Assembly: GCA_934193095.1 (NCBI GenBank)
Contig: CAKPUX010000059.1
Coordinates: 1-11,635, forward strand
Direction of reading: 5' to 3'
DNA from: an uncultured Dialister sp.
GTDB taxonomy: Bacteria > Bacillota > Negativicutes > Veillonellales > Dialisteraceae
Length of the DNA: 11,635 nt
In this document: one piece after another, positions 1-8,448 of the stretch
Numbering within the stretch: position 1 is the first letter of the stretch
Layout: every line of letters starts with the position of its first letter
The notes under the pieces: generated by a model
The model's input: the letters and a program-made list of their open reading frames with translations, nothing else
Databases searched by the model: none
What the model was told of the DNA's origin: nothing
Translations under genes and position numbers: made by a program

Positions 1-2118
<2,118 letters not shown>

Positions 2119-2152
2119 TTCGTATTCAATTTTTTTCTATATAATGCGATAA

Positions 2153-2788
2153 AAAGCTGTAAGGTTTTTGGCAAACATCTATCTGGCGATGCGTGTGTCG
2201 TATTTCAATGAACTTGATACCTATGCGGAGATGAAAGGCCTCAGCACGGAAGAAATCATCGATGGCATCTGCCTGGATCCAAGAATCGGTGAATTTTACA
2301 ACAATCCGTCTTTTGGTTATGGTGGTTATTGCCTGCCAAAAGATACAAAGCAGCTTCTGGCGAATTATGAGAACGTGCCGGAAAATCTGATCGAAGCGAT
2401 CGTGAAGTCGAATCGGACGAGAAAGGACTATATCGCCGATAAGGTGCTGGAAATTGCTGGCTACTATCACGATAACAGTGAATTCGATCCAAGCAAAGAG
2501 GAGTCGATGACGATCGGCGTGTAGTGTTTGACGATGAAGTCGAATTCGGATAATTTCCGCCAGAGCAGCATCCAGGGAGTCATGAAACGCATCAAGGCGA
2601 AGGGCGCGCAGGTCATCATCTATGAACCGACGCTGGAAGATGGCTCGACATTCTTTGGTAGTCTCGTAGTCAATGATCTGGCAAAGTTCAAGGCGCAGAG
2701 CCATGGTATTATCGCGAATCGCTATGATCACTCGCTGGATGATGTGAGAGGAAAGGTGTATACCAGAGATCTGTTTGAGCGGGATTGA
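2153..2788 (+). pseudogene. ugd: UDP-glucose 6-dehydrogenase relic, C-terminal half with in-frame TAG
   Basis: Frame 2 from 2153 reads as the C-terminal half of UDP-glucose dehydrogenase, which oxidises UDP-glucose to UDP-glucuronate for capsule sugars. Visible family blocks are YLAMRVSYFNELDTYAEMK, DPRIGEFYNNPSFGYGGYCL with the catalytic Cys codon at 2330-2332, then PKDTKQLL and NLIEAIVKSNRTRKDYI. Past the stop the same frame continues with LTMKSNSDNFRQSSIQGVMK and ends in KVYTRDLFERD. Two defects are visible. About 200 N-terminal residues (the Rossmann NAD domain) are missing, with a stop at 2150-2152 directly before the homology. A TAG at 2522-2524 replaces what is normally Tyr in an IGVYRL-type block, with the following Arg also changed to Cys. 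Both halves are in one frame, so this is a nonsense change, not a frameshift. It probably marks decay of a capsule locus. Confidence 0.88.
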
Positions 2789-2831
2789 GAAGTGTGGCTG
2801 ATTCTTAAGGCAAACAAGGATATGGCAAGAT

Positions 2832-2874
2832 AAAAATCGGGAGATAATAGTTGTAAAGACATCTCCCGATTTTT
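2832..2874 (+). terminator. Strong intrinsic terminator after the ugd relic
   Basis: A perfect 14-bp inverted repeat (2832-2845 with 2861-2874) surrounds a 15-nt loop. The core is ATCGGGAGAT/ATCTCCCGAT, and the 3' arm runs into five T residues. The A-run on the 5' side means it could also act on transcripts from the other strand. It isolates the polysaccharide relics from the next transcription unit. Confidence 0.92.
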
Positions 2875-2888
2875 GTGGTGGGATATTG

Positions 2889-2897
2889 TGATATAAT
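2889..2897 (+). promoter_or_regulatory. Extended -10 promoter for the accessory module
   Basis: TGATATAAT matches the extended -10 consensus TGnTATAAT exactly. It lies 15 nt after the terminator and about 67 nt before the start of the membrane-protein gene. No convincing -35 hexamer sits 17 nt upstream, which is common for extended -10 promoters. It is the only clear promoter seen between here and the Fic gene. Confidence 0.7.
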
Positions 2898-2963
2898 AAA
2901 AATGAGTCGAGAATCCAGTTAAAAGAGCAGAAATTGAGAGGGAGGGGGAGATCAGGAAGTAGA

Positions 2964-3542
2964 ATGGATATGGAGAAAGATAAAACTGGTACCAATTTAA
3001 ATGTGATTCATTATGTCGAATATGATGCTCAGACTTTAATGAAATTTATCGAACATGGGGAGCAAGGAAATAATGCTTTGCTAGAGCTGTTAAAAGGAAT
3101 ATTAGAAAAGTGCTTTACTCTTATGTTCTCTCTTAATGGTGGAGCAGCAGTAGCCTGCTTGGCATTTTTAGGAAATGTTATAACAAAAGATTTTTACTTC
3201 TGGGAATTTGCTGCTCAATGGATACGGTGGGCATTGGTCTGGTTTTCTCTTGGTGCAGGAAGTGTGGTACTGAGTGCAATGATATCTTATATATCACAGT
3301 GTTATTTCTGCGAATCTTTAGGAATAAGCATAGCTAATTCAAGGGAAGCATTAAAACTAAAAAATGAGTTTTCCCAGGGCAGGATAGTTGATGAAAACTA
3401 TATAAGTCGGTGTAAGAAAAGCGCGAGCTTGCATGCGTTCGGACAATGGTGCAGGCTGGGAGCTATATTATGTGCAGTGTGTTCGCTTGTATTGTTTGGA
3501 ACTGGCGTGTATTGCTTTTATTGTGCGTTTGGGCGGCTTTAG
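2964..3542 (+). CDS. Unknown three-pass membrane protein (192 aa)
   Basis: I do not recognise a named family. The start at ATG 2964 is chosen because AGGA (2954-2957) sits 6 nt before it; ATG 2970 and TTG 2934 are alternatives in the same frame. The N-terminal ~48 residues are soluble and acidic. Hydrophobic segments follow at about 50-72 (FTLMFSLNGGAAVACLAFLG), 88-110 and 166-188. A charged helical linker of about 50 residues lies between the second and third. The NGGAAVA-type first helix resembles one seen in uncharacterised small membrane proteins of phage and accessory regions; that resemblance is from memory. The gene is first behind the extended -10 promoter and 96 nt ahead of the ImmA-type gene, so it may belong to that module as an effector or anchor. 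Function is not inferable from sequence alone. Confidence 0.75.
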   Translation: MDMEKDKTGTNLNVIHYVEYDAQTLMKFIEHGEQGNNALLELLKGILEKCFTLMFSLNGGAAVACLAFLGNVITKDFYFWEFAAQWIRWALVWFSLGAGSVVLSAMISYISQCYFCESLGISIANSREALKLKNEFSQGRIVDENYISRCKKSASLHAFGQWCRLGAILCAVCSLVLFGTGVYCFYCAFGRL

Positions 3543-3638
3543 ATTCCGAGTCAATGAATGGTGTGTTCTATCGGTTTTTAGCCGGTATGGTGTTTGCTCG
3601 AAGCGTGCTATTGCGGGGGAGATAGTGAGGTGATTGGC

Positions 3639-4757
3639 ATGAATATTGATGTAAGGCCAGATGTTTTGCAGTGGGCGTGTGTTTATGCTCAAAAGGATGC
3701 AGAGGCAGTATCCCGAAAGTTCCCTCAATACAAAGAATGGATCAAAAAAGAGAAAAGGCCAACGTTACATCAAGTGGAGGAATTTGCCCGTTTTACTAAT
3801 GTTCCGTTCGGGTATCTAATTTTGGATGAAGTTCCTTATATCGCTGTTAAGCCGGTCAAGGATTTTCGCACTTTAAAAAATCGAGGCGTTGATTTTGCAG
3901 AATATAGTCCAGAGCTTCGGGATACGATCGATATGATGCGTGATCGTCAGGAGTGGCTTCATGAGTATAAAGAGGAAAATGGATATGCTGAGGTGGATTT
4001 TATTGGGACTATCCACCAAGATATGAAAACAAAAGAAGCATTGGAAATAATACGAAAAAAATTGGATATATCTGTGCGGTGGCAGGAAGATTTAGACAAG
4101 GAGAAGAACGCATTTTCTTATTTTCGTAAGCGGATGGAACGATTAGGGGTCATTGTTTTTGTTAATAGTATGGTGGGAAACAATACGCATAGGTTGCTAG
4201 ATCCGGAGGAATTTCGCGGTTTTGCATTGGCGGATGTTTATGCGCCTCTCATTTTTATTAATGGGGAAGATGCTCCTGCAGCTCGTCTATTTACGCTTTT
4301 ACATGAACTTGTTCATTTATTCTGTGGTCGGGATGGCCTTGATGATGGTACGGAGGCCTACTGCAATAAGATAGCCGCACTGCTTTTGGTGCCAAAGGAC
4401 GCTTTCTTGGAAAAATGGAAGGAGTATGAAGGCAGTTTTGATCGTTTGAAAGATTATTTTAGAGTTAGCCTATTGGTTGTCTACCGGGCTGCTTTTACAT
4501 ATGGCTTGATTACAAAAGAGGAATGGGCCGATTACCATTTTTCTTTTCTGGAAAAGTGGAAAGCGAAAAAGGCCGGTAAGCAGCGAAAAGGAGGACCGGA
4601 TTTTTACAAGTCTTTGCCAAACAGGATTGGAGAAAGCTTCAGCCATTATGTATTTAGAGCCGTCAAAGAGCGGAGTCTTCTTTATAAGGAGGCATACGAA
4701 CTGTTGGGGATCAAAGGTGATACATTCCAACGTGCGCTGAAGGAGGCGGGAGTCTGA
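3639..4757 (+). CDS. HTH (Xre-like)-ImmA/IrrE metallopeptidase, candidate antitoxin
   Basis: Start ATG 3639 follows GAGGTG at a good spacing, giving 372 aa; GTG 3630 and TTG 3594 are poorer options. Residues about 8-60 look like a degenerate Xre-type helix-turn-helix (PTLHQVEEFARFTNVPFGYL). The central to C-terminal part is an ImmA/IrrE (COG2856) zinc peptidase with H222-E-L-V-H226 in LLHELVHLFCG. A probable third ligand is E239 in the EAYCNKIAALLLVP block typical of the family. A C-terminal extension of about 100 residues, ending in a helix-turn-helix-like YELLGIKGDTFQRALKEAG, follows. ImmA enzymes cleave repressors or partner proteins. Xre-ImmA fusions followed by a PIN-like gene are a known toxin-antitoxin arrangement, with the fusion as antitoxin. 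The 1-nt gap to the next gene agrees with that. Confidence 0.88.
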   Translation: MNIDVRPDVLQWACVYAQKDAEAVSRKFPQYKEWIKKEKRPTLHQVEEFARFTNVPFGYLILDEVPYIAVKPVKDFRTLKNRGVDFAEYSPELRDTIDMMRDRQEWLHEYKEENGYAEVDFIGTIHQDMKTKEALEIIRKKLDISVRWQEDLDKEKNAFSYFRKRMERLGVIVFVNSMVGNNTHRLLDPEEFRGFALADVYAPLIFINGEDAPAARLFTLLHELVHLFCGRDGLDDGTEAYCNKIAALLLVPKDAFLEKWKEYEGSFDRLKDYFRVSLLVVYRAAFTYGLITKEEWADYHFSFLEKWKAKKAGKQRKGGPDFYKSLPNRIGESFSHYVFRAVKERSLLYKEAYELLGIKGDTFQRALKEAGV

Positions 4758-4758
4758 T

Positions 4759-5268
4759 ATGGCGGGAGAGTACCTCGTAGATACGAATGTTTTCATTACA
4801 GCCAAAAATGATTTCTACGCTTTTGATTTGGCTCCAGGCTTTTGGGCAAAGATGAAAGAGCAAATTCTTAAGGGAAGGTGCTGTGTGATTGATGCAGTGG
4901 ATATGGAAATTAGAGATGGGAAAGAGGAGGAGCTGGTGCAATGGTGGCTAGAAATTAGAAAGACGTATCCTGATATTATAAAAAGAGCAAAAGAAAATGA
5001 GGAGGTTTTCTTCTGCTATAAGGGAATCGCTGAAATGGTATATAAAGATCCTGTTTTCGCTGCCAGAGAAAAGGCACGATTTCTTTCACGTGGGGATCCA
5101 TGGATTATTGCTGCAGCTAAAACTTGGAATATGAATCTAGTGACGATGGAAAAAATGGCTGGATCAGGAGCAAAGAAGGTAAAAATACCAGATGTTTGCC
5201 AAAGAATTGGGGTTACATATATGACTCCGTACGATATGATGAGGAACTTAGGAATCAAGTTATTCTGA
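4759..5268 (+). CDS. DUF4411 PIN-like protein, candidate RNase toxin
   Basis: This 169-aa protein starts 1 nt after the ImmA-type stop. AGGAGG (4741-4746) lies inside the upstream gene's last codons, which points to coupled translation. The N-terminus YLVDTNVFI gives the first PIN acidic residue, D8. E50 in VDMEIRDG, D113 in SRGDPWIIAAA and E131 in LVTMEK complete a plausible metal-binding acidic set, so the site looks intact. The ending KIPDVCQRIGV with a C-terminal YDMMRNLGIKLF fits the DUF4411 family. PIN domains cut RNA, often tRNA or mRNA. As the partner of an Xre-ImmA protein it would be the toxin. RNase activity is inferred from fold and residues only. Confidence 0.85.
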   Translation: MAGEYLVDTNVFITAKNDFYAFDLAPGFWAKMKEQILKGRCCVIDAVDMEIRDGKEEELVQWWLEIRKTYPDIIKRAKENEEVFFCYKGIAEMVYKDPVFAAREKARFLSRGDPWIIAAAKTWNMNLVTMEKMAGSGAKKVKIPDVCQRIGVTYMTPYDMMRNLGIKLF

Positions 5269-5379
5269 CTTACCGCGTAACGCACTGTGAGAAATGGGGG
5301 CGCTTATGTAAAGAAAATAGATGACATTAACTATAGTTTTAATGAGATCAAATAGCTTTTGTCATCAGAAGGAGAAGCT

Positions 5380-5562
5380 ATGCCGAAAAATTCTGAGAGG
5401 TTCATTTTGGAGCTTGAGGAAAAAGTATGTGAGATTAGCCATAAATACCAAAAGCTAAGCCCAGTGGAAAAGGCTGAAGTAGAGCAGTACTTGAGAATAA
5501 GACTGCAGGGGGCTGCGTCTGGCTCGATGCTGGATTTATTGAGAAGGTTATTTATTGGATGA
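5380..5562 (+). CDS. Small protein of unknown function (60 aa) upstream of Fic
   Basis: ATG 5380 is preceded by AAGGAG at about 5 nt, a strong ribosome binding site. The 60-residue product is highly charged and mostly helical in appearance (FILELEEKVCEISHKYQKL, then EKAEVEQYLRIRLQG, then MLDLLRRLFIG). It has no signal peptide or cysteine pair. A 10-bp perfect palindrome, AACTATAGTT, lies 42 nt upstream at 5329-5338. The gene sits between the PIN-like gene and Fic, the place where a small antitoxin or regulator would be expected. It lacks the S/TxxxE(G/N) motif of VbhA-type Fic inhibitors, so any antitoxin role is speculative. Confidence 0.65.
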   Translation: MPKNSERFILELEEKVCEISHKYQKLSPVEKAEVEQYLRIRLQGAASGSMLDLLRRLFIG

Positions 5563-5584
5563 GATATTGGCAAATAATCGATGG

Positions 5585-5640
5585 CATGCATCACTTTCAT
5601 TTTCAAAAGAACTATTTTTTGAAAATGAAAGTGATGCATG
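5585..5640 (+). repeat. Perfect 24-bp inverted repeat with 8-nt loop before Fic
   Basis: Positions 5585-5608 are the exact reverse complement of 5617-5640. The arm begins CATGCATCACTTTCATTTTC and the loop is GAACTATT. It starts 22 nt after the stop of the 60-aa gene and ends 47 nt before the Fic start, so it would form a long hairpin in the Fic leader. Four T residues follow the 3' arm, making a weak terminator or attenuator possible. Confidence 0.9.
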
Positions 5641-5666
5641 TTTTCAAAAAATGGCTTTTTTGAAAA
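5641..5666 (+). repeat. Second hairpin, 11-bp stem, next to the Fic ribosome binding site
   Basis: TTTTCAAAAAA (5641-5651) pairs exactly with TTTTTTGAAAA (5656-5666) around the loop TGGC. It abuts the first hairpin and ends 6 nt before the GGGAGGAGG that serves Fic. The 15-mer TTTTTTGAAAATGAA occurs both here (5656-5670) and in the first hairpin (5615-5629), so the two structures share pairing partners. Confidence 0.8.
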
Positions 5667-5687
5667 TGAATGGGAGGAGGCGATGGT

Positions 5688-6914
5688 ATGAAGTATATGA
5701 CGTTAACCAAAATATATTACGCGATGCCTGCGTCATATGAGGAGATGTATGCGGTGAGGTATCAATCGCCGTTTACCTTTCATCTGGGAATTCATATCAA
5801 ACAGTATCATAGAGAGAAAGCATATCCTTCTTTCTTTTACTATACAAGAGAGTATGCTCTTGTGACGGAGGAGATTTATTCGGCTTATGAGCGTTTTTTA
5901 TACTTGGTGAATAGCGTCCCGCCTGTCATTTTGCATCAATTCACTTTACTTAGTATCTTGGATGAGGTAAAAGCAACCAATGATATAGAAGGGGTTCACA
6001 GTACACGGAAAGAGATACAGGATATTCTAGATGGAAATGTGTCCAAATCGGAACGTTTGGAAAGTATTGTGCACAAGTATGAGAGCCTTATGGGGAATTC
6101 AGAAATTCCATTTTTTACTTGCCAGGATATCCGGCGGTTTTATGATGATTTCGCTCATGAGGAGATAAAAAAAGAAAATCCGGAACATGCTTTGGATGGG
6201 GTTATTTTCCGAAAAGATCCGGTCGATATTGAGTCGGAAACAGGGAAAATCATTCATCGCGGCTTATCCCCTGAGGCGAAGGTGATAGAGGCTATGGACG
6301 CAGCATTGAAGATTTTGCATTCGGACGATTTCCCTCTTCTGGTTCGTTTGGGGTTATTTCATTACTTCTTTGCATATATTCATCCATTTTACGATGGCAA
6401 TGGGCGGACGGATCGGTTTATTACTTCCTATTTTTTGAAGAAAAATTTTCATTTGCTTTTGGGACTTCGACTGTCGGTATATATTAAGCGTAACAGGAAG
6501 GCTTATTATAAGCTATTCGAAGAAGCGGATAGTGAAATCAATCGAGGCGATTTGACGCCTTTTCTTCAGGGATTTTTAAAGATTCTTTTGGGGACGATTG
6601 AGGATACGATCGGGGTGTTAAAAAGGAAAAAGGATCAATTGCAGCGATATGAGAAGAAAATCGATGCACTGGGATTTCATGATAAACTCATGGAAGAGAT
6701 TTATTACATTTTGTTGCAGGCTGCTTTTTTCTACGGTCGAGGGGTCACGATTACTGAATTGGCTGATATGGTGGGGAAGGCACGTAATACGATTCAAAAG
6801 CGTTTGGATGCGATGCCGGTCAATCATTTGATCGTTGAGAAAAAAGGAAAAACGAATTTCTATAAGCTGGATCTGTTGATGTTTAAAGAGTCAGGAAATA
6901 GACGGTCTGTATGA
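5688..6914 (+). CDS. Fic family AMP-transferase, class II self-inhibited, with C-terminal winged helix
   Basis: ATG 5688 is chosen because GGAGGAGG ends 7 nt upstream, giving 408 aa; ATG 5670 overlaps that site. The inhibitory helix motif T97-N-D-I-E101-G102 fits S/TxxxE(G/N) and lies N-terminal to the core, as in class II Fic proteins. The catalytic loop is complete: H232-P-F-Y-D-G-N-G-R-T-D-R243. Such enzymes usually transfer AMP from ATP to a protein hydroxyl, and the inhibitory Glu blocks ATP binding until relieved. Residues about 350-400 form a winged helix (VTITELADMVGKARNTIQKR, then a wing ending KTNFYKLD), so DNA binding or autoregulation is plausible. The leader holds two hairpins, and the stop overlaps the VanZ start. 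The target protein cannot be told from sequence. Confidence 0.92.
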   Translation: MKYMTLTKIYYAMPASYEEMYAVRYQSPFTFHLGIHIKQYHREKAYPSFFYYTREYALVTEEIYSAYERFLYLVNSVPPVILHQFTLLSILDEVKATNDIEGVHSTRKEIQDILDGNVSKSERLESIVHKYESLMGNSEIPFFTCQDIRRFYDDFAHEEIKKENPEHALDGVIFRKDPVDIESETGKIIHRGLSPEAKVIEAMDAALKILHSDDFPLLVRLGLFHYFFAYIHPFYDGNGRTDRFITSYFLKKNFHLLLGLRLSVYIKRNRKAYYKLFEEADSEINRGDLTPFLQGFLKILLGTIEDTIGVLKRKKDQLQRYEKKIDALGFHDKLMEEIYYILLQAAFFYGRGVTITELADMVGKARNTIQKRLDAMPVNHLIVEKKGKTNFYKLDLLMFKESGNRRSV

Positions 6915-7330
6915 AAAAATATGTATTTTTGCTCATGACGGCTATCCTCATCGCTTTCATTTGGGGGAATTCGCTTCAGGATGCGACGCACTCTTCGGTG
7001 GAGAGCCGGTGGGTGCTGGATCTGGTGCAGTCGGTGTTTTCGCGGATTCCGGGGATTTCTCATGTCACGATGTATGAGATACGGAAGACGGCGCATGTGA
7101 CGGAGTACATGGCGCTGGGGTTCTCGCTATCATTGGTGCTGGTTTCGCTCTGCGGGCGAGGCTTTGCTAAGGATGTGGTGGCGCTGGGGTTTCTCATCGC
7201 CTGTATCGATGAGACGCTGCAGCTCTTTTCGCCCGGACGGAGCAGTCAGGTGTCGGATGTGGTGATCGATACGTGTGGGGTGATATTGGGGGTGGCAGCA
7301 GTGTATGTGTTTTCAAGAAATGGAAAGTAG
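6911..7330 (+). CDS. VanZ-like membrane protein
   Basis: The ATG overlaps the Fic stop as ATGA, so translation may be coupled; AGGAAA lies about 13 nt upstream. The 139-aa product begins with a signal-anchor-like helix (MKKYVFLLMTAILIAFIWGNS). It then has the VanZ blocks EIRKTAHVTEYMALGFSL and ACIDETLQLFSPGRSSQVSD followed by DVVIDTCGVILG, with about four membrane segments in total. VanZ is named from a teicoplanin-resistance accessory protein, but most chromosomal relatives have no proven role. Base composition jumps here to the GC-rich style of the bio genes, so this may be the first native gene after the accessory block. Confidence 0.9.
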   Translation: MKKYVFLLMTAILIAFIWGNSLQDATHSSVESRWVLDLVQSVFSRIPGISHVTMYEIRKTAHVTEYMALGFSLSLVLVSLCGRGFAKDVVALGFLIACIDETLQLFSPGRSSQVSDVVIDTCGVILGVAAVYVFSRNGK

Positions 7331-7393
7331 CTGGAGGTCATTGGGCGGTGGTGGAATAAGGATTGTCCGACAATGTTTTTCATATCACTGCGC

Positions 7394-7445
7394 GGATCCA
7401 TCCTGCGCTAACGGTGCAGTCTCTCTCTAGGAGCCTACGGGATTG
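7394..7445. repeat. Double-hairpin repeat, copy A (degenerate)
   Basis: Copy A begins GGATCCATCCTGCGC and ends near GGGATT. Its first stem is TGCGC/GTGCA with one G-T pair. The second stem is mostly lost, although the TCTCTA loop sequence remains. It lies 86 bp ahead of copy B in the same orientation, and TCATAT occurs shortly before both copies and again after copy B, which suggests a tandem duplication. The 7331-7603 gap otherwise holds only a weak ATTGT/ACAAT hairpin (7362-7374) after VanZ. Confidence 0.75.
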
Positions 7446-7457
7446 GGTTTGTTTCAT

Positions 7458-7530
7458 ATGGGCTTCTATACGGCTACGGGGATCCATCCTGCGCCGATGG
7501 CGCGGCCCCTCTCTAGGGGCCCATGGGATT
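7458..7530. repeat. Double-hairpin repeat, copy B
   Basis: Copy B has GGATCCATCCTGCGCC, a GCGCC/GGCGC stem (7491-7495 with 7499-7503), and a GGCCCC/GGGGCC stem (7504-7509 with 7516-7521) around a TCTCTA loop. Upstream it shares ATGGG and a TATAC-GCT block with copy C. There is no T run after the second stem, so it is not a standard terminator. Confidence 0.85.
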
Positions 7531-7603
7531 TGGAGTGGCTCATATTCGCTTTCATATTGCTACGTGTGAAACTCCAAACCTTAAACTAACTAAATTGTCA
7601 ACG

Positions 7604-7632
7604 TTGAATAAAACGGAAAGTTGTTATATGAT
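7604..7632 (+). promoter_or_regulatory. bioY promoter with overlapping dyads, possible BirA operator
   Basis: TTGAAT (7604-7609) and TATGAT (7627-7632) are separated by 17 nt, a good sigma-70-type promoter. A perfect palindrome, TCAACGTTGA (7598-7607), overlaps the -35. An imperfect 11-bp dyad, AAAGTTGTTAT against ATGTTAACTTT (7617-7647, 8 of 11 paired), is centred on the -10. Biotin genes in Firmicutes are commonly repressed by BirA at GTTAAC-containing dyads in this position. The match here is partial, so the operator assignment is tentative. Confidence 0.5.
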
Positions 7633-7682
7633 ATGTATGTTAACTTTATAGATTCATGGGTATAACAATCGAGGCGATGAAG

Positions 7683-8252
7683 ATGATCAGAGGAGAAGCA
7701 GCGGTGGCTGGCGGAAGCCGGACGAAGGAGATGGTGCTCTTTGGTTTGTTTACAGCACTGATCGCGATCGGGGCGTTTATCAAGATCCCGGTGCCGGTGT
7801 GTCCGTTTACGCTGCAGCTTTTGTTTACGACGTTGGCGGGGTTTATCCTGGGGAGCCGGAACGGGGCTTGCTCGGTGGGGCTGTATGTGCTTCTGGGGCT
7901 CGCTGGGGTGCCGGTCTTTACGGAGGGCGGTGGGCCTTCGTATATTTTCCAGCCGACGTTTGGGTATCTTATCGGGTTTATCGCGGGGGCATGGCTGACG
8001 GGGTGGATTTCCGAACGGAGCGGGGACTTTTCTTTCGGCAAGACTCTTTTTGCGAATCTGGCGGGGCTCCTGGTGGTGTATCTTTTCGGGATGGTGTATG
8101 TGTACATCATCAATAATTTCTATCTGGGGACGCCGATCGGGGTCTGGCCGGTGGTGCTGTACTGCTTCGTGTTGGCGGTGCCGGGGGATATCTGTCTGTG
8201 CATTCTGGCTGCGATGCTGGCATCGCGGCTGAAGAGGGCGATCGGGAAATAG
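7683..8252 (+). CDS. bioY: BioY, substrate-binding subunit of an ECF-type biotin transporter
   Basis: The start at ATG 7683 has GAGG at 8 nt; in-frame ATGs at 7656 and 7677 have no well-spaced site. The 189-aa product has about six membrane helices and BioY hallmarks: GLFTALIAIGAFIKIPVPVC, then PFTLQLLFTTLAG. Also present are GLYVLLGLAGVPVFTEGGG, QPTFGYLIGFIAGAWLTG and the C-terminal VPGDICLCILAAML. BioY captures biotin in the membrane, usually with a shared EcfA/EcfT energising module encoded elsewhere; none is in this window. It leads the bioY-bioD-bioA series behind a candidate biotin-responsive promoter. No terminator is visible before bioD. Confidence 0.95.
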   Translation: MIRGEAAVAGGSRTKEMVLFGLFTALIAIGAFIKIPVPVCPFTLQLLFTTLAGFILGSRNGACSVGLYVLLGLAGVPVFTEGGGPSYIFQPTFGYLIGFIAGAWLTGWISERSGDFSFGKTLFANLAGLLVVYLFGMVYVYIINNFYLGTPIGVWPVVLYCFVLAVPGDICLCILAAMLASRLKRAIGK

Positions 8253-8448
8253 TGGAGGGATGCTTTCTGCATTTTCGGACGCCGTGTGAAGGTGAGGCGC
8301 ATGGGAAGGGAGCAGCGCAGGCTGCATGGCTCTCGTCCGATGCCGCACATGACATTTTCTTTCGCACGGGATGATGAATGGCGTTTGGGTACATGGTGAA
8401 TGGTGAAGGGATAGACCCGTCACGTTTTATATGGAGGAAGGCATAGCA

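Noticed and set aside
2522..2524. TAG in ugd as a recoded codon
   Set aside because: The gene also lacks its whole NAD-binding half, so a decayed gene explains the stop better than readthrough.
2126..2995. Minus-strand frame of 289 codons opposite the ugd relic
   Set aside because: The plus strand clearly carries UDP-glucose dehydrogenase homology, and the antisense frame also crosses the terminator.
5380..5562. VbhA-type Fic antitoxin
   Set aside because: The 60-aa protein has no S/TxxxE(G/N) motif, and Fic already carries that motif itself.
5555..5740. Open frame of 61 codons running through the 24-bp palindrome before Fic
   Set aside because: It has no ribosome binding site, consists of palindrome translation, and overlaps the start of Fic in another frame.
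7362..7379. Intrinsic terminator after VanZ
   Set aside because: The stem is only ATTGT/ACAAT, too short and weak to call, although a T run follows.
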